From positions 34,193 to 98,192 of the forward strand of contig JAEYOM010000123.1 in assembly GCA_023411715.1 (NCBI GenBank): DNA of 64,000 bases, written 5' to 3'. The stretch is from Bacillota bacterium (GTDB lineage Bacteria; Bacillota; Clostridia; Acetivibrionales; DTU013). The notes beneath the pieces were generated by a model, which made no database searches, was not told the DNA's origin, and worked only from the letters and a program-made list of their open reading frames with translations. The position numbers and the translations under genes were made by a program. Numbering within the stretch: the first letter of the stretch is position 1; each line of letters opens with the position of its first letter. Of this stretch, positions 33,233 to 41,749 are shown in pieces.

Positions 33233-34369
33233 TTATTTCCCCTCTCTGATAAATCTCATAAGTGCATCTTTATTTTCCTTAGGCGTTGTAGTCGGCCTGC
33301 CTAAATCATCCCTTGAGCCGAGAGCCACCAGTATTTCTATAAAGCATATCCCCTGAACTTCCATGGCAGATCTGAGCACTTTCCGGAGTTCTGTCTGATC
33401 CGAAGCCCTGAAGCAGTTATTATATCCTGCTGCTTTGGCAAGTTCACAAAAATTGGTATTACCATATGCAACCGGCATACCGCCGACACTTTCATGTGCG
33501 CCATTATTGAAAACTATATGAACAAGGTTTTTGCATCCCGTTTTTGCCAAAATAACCGTACTACCCAAATGCATTATTGCGGCGCCATCGCCTTCTATAC
33601 ACCACACGCGCCTGTCCGGTGCTTCCATCGCTATCCCCATGGCAATCATGGATGCATGTCCCATGGACCCTACAGTAAGAAAATCTTTTTCATGCCCCAG
33701 TTTCAAAGCCTCTCGGAGCTCAAACAATTCACGCGAGGTCTTACCTGTAGTGGATACGAAAATATCCGTATCATCTGCAATTGTTATAATTGTCCTAAGT
33801 GCATCTTCCCGCTTCATCAAGTAATTATTTCCATAATGAGGCGCGGCATCTGTCTCCAATGCACCCTTTCGAACGATGAAAGCTATACTCTTCCCCTCGG
33901 AAATAGTCGTCCTGCTCTCTTGGACAAATTTTAAAAATTCTTCCTGTTCCGTTTCCTTCGAAAGAATAAGGTATTTGATTTTCATTAATTCAAGAAGTTC
34001 TATCGTGACTTCGCCTTGAAAAGCATGCTGAGGCTCATCCTTGATTCCGGGTTCACCGCGCCAGCCTACTACGAAAACACAGGGAATTCCATATACCTTC
34101 TCATCCAATAAAGATGCCACAGGATTGATGATATTACCGATCCCGCTATTCTGAAGATATACCAAAGCAGGTCTTCCGGTGGCTATATAATGTCCGGAAG
34201 CCAGTCCGACTGCAGCACCTTCGTTAGCCGTAACGACATGCCTATCACCCAGTTTATATTTCTCAAATAGAGTATTGCATAAAGCCTTAAGCTGGGAGTC
34301 CGGAACACCTGCATAATAATCTACTCCCAAGTATTTTTGTAGAGTCTCCAAAAGCCAATCAATTTTCAT
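33233..34369 (-). CDS. aepY: Phosphonopyruvate decarboxylase
   Basis: A 378-residue thiamine-diphosphate enzyme. The N-terminal half carries YYAGVPDSQLKAL and VTANEGAAVGLASGHYIATG with the cofactor-activating Glu, and the C-terminal half has the TPP-binding block IEGDGAAIMHLGSTVILAKT ending in NNGAHESVGGMPV. These match AepY/Fom2-type decarboxylases that convert phosphonopyruvate to phosphonoacetaldehyde and so pull the unfavourable mutase reaction forward. The start overlaps the end of the YidC-fusion gene by 11 bases and its stop lies 4 bases before the next start, so all are one operon. Confidence 0.94.
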   Translation of the reverse strand: MKIDWLLETLQKYLGVDYYAGVPDSQLKALCNTLFEKYKLGDRHVVTANEGAAVGLASGHYIATGRPALVYLQNSGIGNIINPVASLLDEKVYGIPCVFVVGWRGEPGIKDEPQHAFQGEVTIELLELMKIKYLILSKETEQEEFLKFVQESRTTISEGKSIAFIVRKGALETDAAPHYGNNYLMKREDALRTIITIADDTDIFVSTTGKTSRELFELREALKLGHEKDFLTVGSMGHASMIAMGIAMEAPDRRVWCIEGDGAAIMHLGSTVILAKTGCKNLVHIVFNNGAHESVGGMPVAYGNTNFCELAKAAGYNNCFRASDQTELRKVLRSAMEVQGICFIEILVALGSRDDLGRPTTTPKENKDALMRFIREGK

Positions 34370-36257
34370 TCCTATGCTCCCCTATTTCCTTTAATCTTCC
34401 AATAAGATATTTCCCGCCAACTTCTCCGCTGCTGCCAAAATTCGCAATATATTTTTCTACTATTGCAGTTATCTCTTCTCTATATTTTTCTGAAGAACTA
34501 AGCAGCCTTCTAATTTTATCCGGCAAATTTTCTAGATTGTCAGGTTCCATTTGAATACCGATCTTATCTCGGAGCAGAATTTCCAGCGGCTTTACAGAAA
34601 GTCTGTCGTACTCCGGATTGTTTATTTTGGGCGGTGTATTGATAAACACCGACGGTTTTTTTGTCACAAATGAAAACTCATATGCTGTACCTGACCAGTC
34701 AGTTATTACAACATCGGAATCAAATATGGAATTATTGCTCGTAAAATCAAGTTCAAAACTCAGGTCTCCTCCGCCATATTCCCTATATCTGTCTACAATG
34801 GCATCCATCCGGTTGCCATATCGTTTTACATACTCGGGATGCGGACGTACAACAACCTCAAAGCCTTGTCCCAAAAGAGCCTTAAGCAACTCATCAATGC
34901 AGCTGTCCAAAATATTATCCTGCTGCCATGAAGGCGCAACCAATATTTTTTTATGTAACCGGATCGACTCTCTCATCCTGCTATAACTCTCATATAGTTT
35001 CTCCAATTGTCCGTATCCTACGGCAATAAGCTTTTTCTCACGCAAATCATAGAGCTTTTCAGTCTCACGGATTTCGTCGAATTGGAATTCACCGACACAA
35101 AAGATGGTATCATAGTAGTTCAATGCTCCTTTACGCAGCACCATATGAGTACTTAAGGGGTAATGGAACATATAAACGTATTCGATATCCTTTTTGACGT
35201 ATGAACGCTTAATGTGAAAATTATTTAAGTCCGGCATGGTCATGACAACCATGTCAGCATCCATCTTCATCATCAAGGTGATAAAGCGCTTTTCACCAAT
35301 GTAGTAGGGCTTGATACGGGGTTGGATCTTGGATAGCTCAAATATTTGGTCGCCTGGATCGCTGGTAATGTAGTGTATCGTAACATTCGACCTTCGCAAT
35401 ATATCATTTATAACATTTTCGAAATATTTATAAAATCCGCTCTTTTCCGAATAGAATACCAAATGCTTGTTGACGATTGAAAAGAAACGTTTATAATCCG
35501 CTTTTTCGCGCTTCCTGTTGGGATCTTTCTCGTGCCAATTTTTCTTGCCAGCACTGCCTATACTGTTCAATTCCTTTAAAGTATACTTGCTCTTTTCCAG
35601 ATCGTCATAGTCGACATACTTCCGAGGCGGTATTATCGCATTTAAAAAAAGTTGCTGTAAAATGGTGAAAAGATTACTGCATATCCAATACAGGCCAACG
35701 CCGACTGAAACGAACATTCCAAGTAACAGAGAAATACCGACTGAAACCGCCATCGTGGAGATCTGGCTGATTCTATTTTGTTCTCTCTGCAATGGATTGA
35801 TCCTGTCCTGGATGGTAGAAAGTATAAACGCTGATATACCGGCTGTCAGGGGCATAAGTAACGAAATTCCCTTCTCCTCGATAGGAATCAGTGCAAGGCT
35901 TGTACCCCCAAGGCTTTCATTGACAATACGAATTAGTGCAATCAATAGAATGATTTGAATAAACATAGGTATAACACTGGCAAAAGCGTGATACTTTTCT
36001 CGTTTGTATAAACCATGCTGTTCCTCTGCTATACTGTCCCCGTCACCAAAGTATTTTACCATTATTCGATTCAACTCAGGCATCAGGTGAACCATTTTAA
36101 TACTGTTTCTATGAACCCAGATAGATAGCGGAAGTAAAATTATTTTGGTTAACAGGGTGAACAGGATTATTGTTAAAGAATAATCATGTAGCATATCATA
36201 GCATACTTGCATTATATAACCAAGTATTTTGGTCAGTATTGATATTAGTGAATTCAT
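34359..36257 (-). CDS. YidC/Oxa1-like membrane domain fused to a CDP-glycerol glycerophosphotransferase-like domain
   Basis: The 632-residue protein joins two families. Residues about 1-210 form a YidC/Oxa1 core: YSLTIILFTLLTKIILLPLS with a positive residue (Lys38) where YidC has its groove Arg, a cytoplasmic hairpin with MPELNRIMVKYFGD, then helices at about 90-112, 130-152 and 165-205 (GVGLYWICSNLFTILQQLFL). After a basic linker, residues about 255-620 match TagB/TagF-type transferases: APSWQQDNILDS, VVVRPHPEYVKRYG, DVVITDWSGTAYEFSFVTKK and PSVFINTPPKINNP. Those enzymes transfer polyol phosphates from CDP-polyols at the membrane face. It is followed by overlapping aepY, so the likely donor is CMP-phosphonate. 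The YidC part may anchor or couple transfer to membrane substrates. Family membership is confident; the role is inference. Confidence 0.85.
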   Translation of the reverse strand: MNSLISILTKILGYIMQVCYDMLHDYSLTIILFTLLTKIILLPLSIWVHRNSIKMVHLMPELNRIMVKYFGDGDSIAEEQHGLYKREKYHAFASVIPMFIQIILLIALIRIVNESLGGTSLALIPIEEKGISLLMPLTAGISAFILSTIQDRINPLQREQNRISQISTMAVSVGISLLLGMFVSVGVGLYWICSNLFTILQQLFLNAIIPPRKYVDYDDLEKSKYTLKELNSIGSAGKKNWHEKDPNRKREKADYKRFFSIVNKHLVFYSEKSGFYKYFENVINDILRRSNVTIHYITSDPGDQIFELSKIQPRIKPYYIGEKRFITLMMKMDADMVVMTMPDLNNFHIKRSYVKKDIEYVYMFHYPLSTHMVLRKGALNYYDTIFCVGEFQFDEIRETEKLYDLREKKLIAVGYGQLEKLYESYSRMRESIRLHKKILVAPSWQQDNILDSCIDELLKALLGQGFEVVVRPHPEYVKRYGNRMDAIVDRYREYGGGDLSFELDFTSNNSIFDSDVVITDWSGTAYEFSFVTKKPSVFINTPPKINNPEYDRLSVKPLEILLRDKIGIQMEPDNLENLPDKIRRLLSSSEKYREEITAIVEKYIANFGSSGEVGGKYLIGRLKEIGEHRNEN

Positions 36258-36369
36258 TGTTGGTATTACACACCTTTTATATTATTCGAATAATGTATTA
36301 TTCAGAAAGCATCCCCGTCGATCCCACCTTATCGAGGATAAACGTAATTATCTTAATTAATATTATATT

Positions 36370-37272
36370 TTAGCTTATTTTATTAGTTGCCGGATCATAG
36401 TGTACGGAATATGTCGCTTTTTGAAATGTGCCCGCATCTTCAATAATGACCGTGCATGTTGAATTTTTTAACTTTTCTTGGGGAATAGTCACTTTGAAGC
36501 CACTGCTAAAATACTTTTGATTTTTAAAATTTTGTGATACATCAGGTCTTTCATAGCTTATTGTATCATATGTTTGAATTTCGCCATCGTTATTCTTGAA
36601 TTCCAAATAAACATTTTGGAACAGTGTCGAGTGATTATTCACATAGGCCCATCCGTCCAAAATAACATTTCCATCAGCTTGAGTCGGGGCTATAGCAAAC
36701 CAGACATTATCAGATTTATTTGTATCATCAATATTTTTAACCTGACCTGGAGTATATTCTCTTAAGCCTTTATTGTCCTTTATATATTTCCTTCCGGTTC
36801 TTGCCAAACCACTGCTGTAATCATTTTCCCAATCATAAATAAGTAATTCATAAATACCATTTTTCATATTCAATGTTGAGAATTGTGTGCCGAACCCGTT
36901 ATTATCGCCTTTGACCGTTAGCTCTGGGAAAACTGATTTCAATTGGAATGAGGTCAGTTTGGCCGGGGCTATATAAGAATCATTTGAGCCTCTGAAAATA
37001 ATACTTATTTTTTTATCAGAATTCAGATCTGCTGTTTCACAAAATGCCCAACCATTACAAGCAAAATCTTCTGCCATGTTTTCATATGCTTTTGAAAATC
37101 CTATGGCTTGATAAGCATCTGTATTTATAATCAAAGAACTTATCTCAGTTTTTTCCAGTTTTGCACTGCCTGATAATAGTATGATTACGTCGTTTGCATA
37201 AATTAAATAAATTATAAATAAAATCAGAGAAGCTATATAAATTATACTCCTCTTTTTAGATTTAATATTCAT
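36370..37272 (-). CDS. Membrane-anchored protein with two GWA-type beta-sandwich domains
   Basis: A 300-residue protein with an N-terminal transmembrane anchor (about 9-30) and two similar extracytoplasmic units of about 110-120 residues. Each has a GWAF or GWAY strand (ACNGWAFCETADLNSDKKIS; LDGWAYVNNHSTLFQNVYLE) and a late hydrophobic strand pair (GIYELLIYDW; STCTVIIEDAG), and the second has the RPDVSQNF block. This domain recurs in clostridial polysaccharide loci, often on membrane glycosyltransferases, and its function is not established. The gene overlaps the phosphatase-fold gene upstream by 4 bases, so they are coupled. I suggest a glycan-binding or scaffold role. Confidence 0.6.
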   Translation of the reverse strand: MNIKSKKRSIIYIASLILFIIYLIYANDVIILLSGSAKLEKTEISSLIINTDAYQAIGFSKAYENMAEDFACNGWAFCETADLNSDKKISIIFRGSNDSYIAPAKLTSFQLKSVFPELTVKGDNNGFGTQFSTLNMKNGIYELLIYDWENDYSSGLARTGRKYIKDNKGLREYTPGQVKNIDDTNKSDNVWFAIAPTQADGNVILDGWAYVNNHSTLFQNVYLEFKNNDGEIQTYDTISYERPDVSQNFKNQKYFSSGFKVTIPQEKLKNSTCTVIIEDAGTFQKATYSVHYDPATNKIS

Positions 37273-38684
37273 TGGTTCGGTACCTCCACAGTTGGGAGAT
37301 TAATGTTGAATAGCTTGCCAATCACTAACCTTGCCGTATTAACACCCGATTGATCTTTTATCTCATCGAACCTTTCATCCATATAATAAACTGCATTAAG
37401 AATATTACGCGCGTCAATATTTTCTACAATTGAATTACTGTTATTATCTTGAGTCCATCTTGCACTATGATCAGATTGTAAAATTATAATTGATTTAGGA
37501 TCGTTTTTTATAACGTGCTTGATTGTTTCATCAGCGAGCTTCGTAATATACTTGTATTGATTCAAGTAATAATTATGATCTTTCCAGTCGCTGAGGCCAG
37601 CGAAATCAGGCATTTTACCATTTTCATCGAATACAAATGGTGCATGCGGGCTTTCGATGTGAGCGTATGTTAAAACTGGAACATCGCTATTTTCATTTGT
37701 TTCCTGAAGTTGATTGAAAGCATTTATTACATTCTGACGATTTGCTAATTCATCACTTACACCCAGGAAGGGATAAAACATAGTATTTTCAAGCAATATT
37801 TTTGTAAAATCACCATAGCGGGCATTTACTTTATTTTTTGCCCCTCCCACCACTCCATTCCATGTTATAAGGGATGACATATTGACAATTTCGTAGCCGT
37901 GATTGCTGAATAAACGGAACATCTCTGGATTTTGTCCGTAAGATAACCGTTTAGCTTGAATCATATTGTCTGTGACGACATAATTCAAATTGACAATATT
38001 CGTTGTAATTGTTATAGTATCGATACTTTCATTATGACTTCCTAATGAAACGTTGAATCCCTCATTTTCCAGTGTCTGAGCAAAACCCGAATTATCATAC
38101 ACATAATATTTTTTAATGGAGTTAAAACTTGAATATTCATCGAGTATTATATAATATACATTTGGATATAGTTTTTTTTCTGCAAACTTGGTATCGATTT
38201 TTGTTTTGTTATCAACCAATTTTGTTTTTTCTATAATCGTTGGCATAGCAATAAGAAAATTAAGCAGAATAAGTGCACAAAATGCAATAGTAGTTACCAT
38301 GTTAAATATTTTAGCTATTTCTACATTCATTTTTTTGTAAATCAGATAAGCAAAATGCAAAAATACAACGATCAATATCGGAGCTATATGCCAATATTTT
38401 AAAGGCATAAATAACTTAACGACTTTTTCGATCAATACATAATTCAGAAACAATAACATAAATATGTTAACGATTAAGGCTGTTTTATTTGTATCTCTTA
38501 CAAATAAGTAAAATATAAAACTTAGGATAATAGCTATACCAATAAAAATTATAAGAGGGTAAAGCATTTCATTTGCTGAAGTTTCGCCCACATTTTGGGT
38601 GTATAGAAAGATAATTGGGAAAACGGATAAAGCAAAAACAGAAAAGGTAGGGATAAGAATATCTTTTTTCTTATTGGTATACAA
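37269..38684 (-). CDS. Membrane sulfatase/phosphoglycerol-transferase-fold protein (LTA-synthase superfamily)
   Basis: TTG 38684 follows AAAGGAGTAATATAA. The 471-residue protein has four to five N-terminal transmembrane helices (1-155) and an outer alkaline-phosphatase-superfamily domain: NVYYIILDEYSSFNSIKKYY (metal Asp), YAHIESPHAPFVFD, and IIILQSDHSARW (metal Asp-His). It lacks the usual Thr nucleophile in the LTA-synthase context that I would expect after the first Asp, and Ser166-167 region residues may serve. The superfamily adds or removes phosphoglycerol or phosphoethanolamine groups on surface polymers. Adjacent to the phosphonate genes it may act on the same polymer. Confidence 0.75.
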   Translation of the reverse strand: MYTNKKKDILIPTFSVFALSVFPIIFLYTQNVGETSANEMLYPLIIFIGIAIILSFIFYLFVRDTNKTALIVNIFMLLFLNYVLIEKVVKLFMPLKYWHIAPILIVVFLHFAYLIYKKMNVEIAKIFNMVTTIAFCALILLNFLIAMPTIIEKTKLVDNKTKIDTKFAEKKLYPNVYYIILDEYSSFNSIKKYYVYDNSGFAQTLENEGFNVSLGSHNESIDTITITTNIVNLNYVVTDNMIQAKRLSYGQNPEMFRLFSNHGYEIVNMSSLITWNGVVGGAKNKVNARYGDFTKILLENTMFYPFLGVSDELANRQNVINAFNQLQETNENSDVPVLTYAHIESPHAPFVFDENGKMPDFAGLSDWKDHNYYLNQYKYITKLADETIKHVIKNDPKSIIILQSDHSARWTQDNNSNSIVENIDARNILNAVYYMDERFDEIKDQSGVNTARLVIGKLFNINLPTVEVPNQ

Positions 38685-38873
38685 TTATATTACTCCTTTG
38701 CTTCTAATCTAAAATTATTCGAACTCAGCACCATGAGTAAATCATTTTATTAGTATAGTATCTTTTCATACCCCCTTAGTCAACCTATTATGTATTATTT
38801 TATTTCTACTATTATATGCACTTATATTATGCTAGAATATAAAATAGTCTTGATTTAAGGGAGGTAATATGAA

Positions 38874-39869
38874 TTGGAGCACAATAATAATTTCAATTTA
38901 ATGAGATTGATTTTCAGTATTATGGTAGTTTTTTCCCATTCATACGGCTTACTTGCTCTTAGTGAACCAATCATTTTAAACCGTACATTCGGTAACTTTG
39001 CTGTTCATTGCTTTTTTGTATTGAGCGGATATTTGATAACAAATAGTTTTCTAAAGTCAAAAGGAATTATTGAATTTACATACAGAAGAGTACTAAGGAT
39101 ATTACCAGCTTTTCTAGTTGCTTATATACTATCTAAAATATTAGTAAAAATATTTAATGGTTTTTCAAATAATCCGGTACCTTATATAGTTAACGGTAAT
39201 GTATGGACCTTATCATGGGAAATCCTTGCTTATATAATTTGCGCTTTCGTAGGATTTTTAGGTTTACTTAAAGCTGAATCATTAGGTACAATTTGGTTAG
39301 CAGCTTGGGTCGGTATTATAATTTTTATCGATAGCCAATTACCAATGTATCAAATAGTGGTTCCCATGCTTTTCCTGTTCCTTGCGGGGAGCTTTCTGGC
39401 TGTAAACGGAGAAAAACTAAAAATACCTTATACAGGTTTATTAAGTGTTTTGCTATTAATTTTAATGGAAATCAAGCCACAGGCCATATCAAAAATAATC
39501 GGTTTTTTCCCATGGCTATATTCTCCCAGCCTGCCTTACAATGTAATTAACTACTTTTTATATTTACTTATACTGCCATTTGCCTTGATTTATATCGGTA
39601 AATATTTACCCTTCAAGCTAAATCTGAAGAATGATATATCTTATGGAGTCTATATTTATACTTGGCCGATACAACAGGTCATTGTGTTCATTTTTCTAAA
39701 ACAGGCTATACCCTTATCGCCCTTACTCTTATTTGTACTTTCCATTTTAACGTCATCAATTATTTCAGGCATTTCGTGGAAGTTTATAGAAAAACCTGCA
39801 CTATCGTTAAAGCGCATAGATTTATACAGTCTATTTACAAGCCAGAAAGATAAATTACTGAAGGGATAA
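38874..39869 (+). CDS. OafA/YrhL-type membrane acyltransferase (acyltransferase-3 family)
   Basis: The 331-residue protein has about ten transmembrane helices, with the family start NNNFNLMRLIFSIMVVFSHS (the catalytic-type His in the first helix) and the fold-typical FAVHCFFVLSGYLITNSF and YRRVLRILPAF. It O-acylates surface sugars, most often with acetyl groups. The frame opens with TTG 38874, 9 bases after GGGAGG; an ATG at 38869 sits closer but encodes only MNWSTIIISI before a stop. It is transcribed against the rest of the locus, between divergent and convergent neighbours. Substrate unknown. Confidence 0.88.
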   Translation: MEHNNNFNLMRLIFSIMVVFSHSYGLLALSEPIILNRTFGNFAVHCFFVLSGYLITNSFLKSKGIIEFTYRRVLRILPAFLVAYILSKILVKIFNGFSNNPVPYIVNGNVWTLSWEILAYIICAFVGFLGLLKAESLGTIWLAAWVGIIIFIDSQLPMYQIVVPMLFLFLAGSFLAVNGEKLKIPYTGLLSVLLLILMEIKPQAISKIIGFFPWLYSPSLPYNVINYFLYLLILPFALIYIGKYLPFKLNLKNDISYGVYIYTWPIQQVIVFIFLKQAIPLSPLLLFVLSILTSSIISGISWKFIEKPALSLKRIDLYSLFTSQKDKLLKG

Positions 39870-39874
39870 TGACG

Positions 39875-39918
39875 AAGAAGCTGATATAAGCAAACCGCTT
39901 ATATCAGCTTCTTTTTTT
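39875..39918. terminator. Long bidirectional terminator
   Basis: AAGAAGCTGATATAAGC (39875-39891), loop AAACC and GCTTATATCAGCTTCTT (39897-39913), a perfect 17-bp stem with a T-run. It separates the convergent acyltransferase and glycosyltransferase genes. Confidence 0.9.
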
Positions 39919-41065
39919 AACCTCTTTTAATTTTAAAATAAATTTTCTTAAGTGTTTTATATAATGATGAATTCTTATCAAATAATATAGTAGATATGAT
40001 TTTGGCTTTATTGGCTTTTATATATTTTTCAACGTCAAAGTCATTCTTACTGCCTACTACCATATCTTTAGGCAATAATCCCAATAAATCAACCTTGCAT
40101 GAGATATCATGGAAGTCTTTTAATGAAAAATTATATGACTTTTTGAATGTTTCATATATACCTGGCTCATCATAAACCCTCATGAAATAATTTATGGCTG
40201 CTAATAAAGGGATTTGAGGCATATAGTATTTTCCATCGAGCAGCAGGAAGAACTTTTCACAACATAGTTCCGTATAGGAGCTGGCGTTTTTATTCCTGAA
40301 CATCTCGTGAAAAGCTTCCTTGAATAGTGGATCCGGCATTCCTTCAAAAAAATTTGATAAAATGAAATAGGATTCCATTACATCCCGTATGGAATTGGTG
40401 ATCTTCGGAGAACTCGTGTTTTCACCCGCGTGTATAAAGCGTCTGTGCTTAACCAGATATTCCTGGAATATATAAATCGGGTATTTCTTCACGATACGTG
40501 TCCACATGTCAAAATCCGGGAGCTGGCGCAAAGCTAAATTGTAGACACCTAATTCCTCATATATCTTTTTTCGTATAAGAATACTAGGGTGGCAAATACA
40601 ATTGCCCTTAGTGAAAAAATACTGTACCCATTGGGCCTGAGTCCGGTTTGGCTGTTTGAAAACATTTATCCCAATATCCAGCATATTATCGTTTTCATCA
40701 ATAAATTCAGCCCAGGCAAAGCAAGCGCCGCATTCCTCATGTGATTCCAAATAGGCAACTTGTTTTTCCAGTCTTGTCGGTGCCCATACATCATCAGAAT
40801 TGATGAGCGCTACATATTTTCCGGTTGTTTTTTCGATTACAAATTTATGGTTTATTGTAGCACCTTGGTTTTCATCGAATCTATAAAGTTGTATCCGCGG
40901 ATCCTTATATTTTTTAATTACATTGATCGTATCGTCAGTTGAGCAATCATCTGAAATCAAGAACTCAAAGTCTTGAAAAGTCTGCTGTAAAACACTGTCA
41001 ATTGCTATAGACACATAATTTTGATGATTGTACGACGGTAAAATAACACTCACCAGATGCGACAC
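39917..41065 (-). CDS. Family-2 glycosyltransferase
   Basis: GTG 41065 follows AAAGGAGGTCAGGCCA. The 382-residue protein has the GT-A N-terminal domain: VSVILPSYNHQNYVSIAIDS, LISDDCSTDDT, VALINSDDVWAPTRLEKQV (the DD motif) and LRQLPDFDMWTRIVKKYP. The C-terminal 170 residues are helical and not typical of a second catalytic domain. It transfers a sugar from a nucleotide donor during repeat-unit assembly. It is the last gene of the run of minus-strand glycan genes from 54.3 kb. Donor and linkage cannot be read from sequence. Confidence 0.9.
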   Translation of the reverse strand: MSHLVSVILPSYNHQNYVSIAIDSVLQQTFQDFEFLISDDCSTDDTINVIKKYKDPRIQLYRFDENQGATINHKFVIEKTTGKYVALINSDDVWAPTRLEKQVAYLESHEECGACFAWAEFIDENDNMLDIGINVFKQPNRTQAQWVQYFFTKGNCICHPSILIRKKIYEELGVYNLALRQLPDFDMWTRIVKKYPIYIFQEYLVKHRRFIHAGENTSSPKITNSIRDVMESYFILSNFFEGMPDPLFKEAFHEMFRNKNASSYTELCCEKFFLLLDGKYYMPQIPLLAAINYFMRVYDEPGIYETFKKSYNFSLKDFHDISCKVDLLGLLPKDMVVGSKNDFDVEKYIKANKAKIISTILFDKNSSLYKTLKKIYFKIKRG

Positions 41066-41080
41066 TGGCCTGACCTCCTT

Positions 41081-41740
41081 TTACTTGAAAACTATCCTAT
41101 CATTATTTTCCCTTTTTAGTCTAGCTGGGTTTCCCGTATAAATTCCATTTTTCTCGACGGAGCGATACACAACTGAACCCATCGATACGATAGACCATTC
41201 GCCGACCTCAACTTTTTCCCTTATTACCGATCCGGCCCCGATAAAACAATTTTCATGAATTCTGCATCTTCCTGCAACAGTCACACCTATTGATAAAACA
41301 GAGTTCTTGCCTATCATGCTATCATGCGCGACAGTAGATTGATTATAAATTAGTACATTATTTTTTATATCCGCGTTAGATGATACACATACGAATGGAT
41401 ATAGTATAATGCCTCTTCCGATCCGAACAGCTGGAGAAATCACAGCTGTAATGTCTATCACGTTTGCAAGCTCGTAACCATCAGATAGGATCTTGTGTGA
41501 AATATTCTCACGGGCAGAAGGCTCACCATTAGCAATTACAATTTCAGCATCACTCGAAGAAAAAAGCTTGACAAAACTTTTATACGGGTAAACCCTTCTA
41601 TCATAAAACCAGCCTTGCTCTTTTGTATCATCAATGAAACAAATTTCGTCCCATTGCGATTTCTTATCATTTGCTCTGACTGCGATATCACAGACCTCTC
41701 TGCCAACTCCCCCGGCACAGTAAATAAAAAGTTTCCTCAT
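41081..41740 (-). CDS. NeuD/PglD-type sugar O- or N-acyltransferase
   Basis: A 219-residue protein with a short N-terminal Rossmann-like domain (MRKLFIYCAGGVGREVCDIA) and a left-handed beta-helix of hexapeptide repeats (ISPAVRIGRGIILYPFV to ENCFIGAGSVIREKVEVGEW), ending GNPARLK. The catalytic His is in STVAHDSMIGK. Members acetylate UDP-amino sugars or sialic acids from acetyl-CoA. It lies 9 bases after the neighbouring glycosyltransferase gene. With the DegT aminotransferase in the same locus it may complete an acetylated amino sugar. Confidence 0.88.
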   Translation of the reverse strand: MRKLFIYCAGGVGREVCDIAVRANDKKSQWDEICFIDDTKEQGWFYDRRVYPYKSFVKLFSSSDAEIVIANGEPSARENISHKILSDGYELANVIDITAVISPAVRIGRGIILYPFVCVSSNADIKNNVLIYNQSTVAHDSMIGKNSVLSIGVTVAGRCRIHENCFIGAGSVIREKVEVGEWSIVSMGSVVYRSVEKNGIYTGNPARLKRENNDRIVFK

Positions 41741-41749
41741 GCCTTTTAC

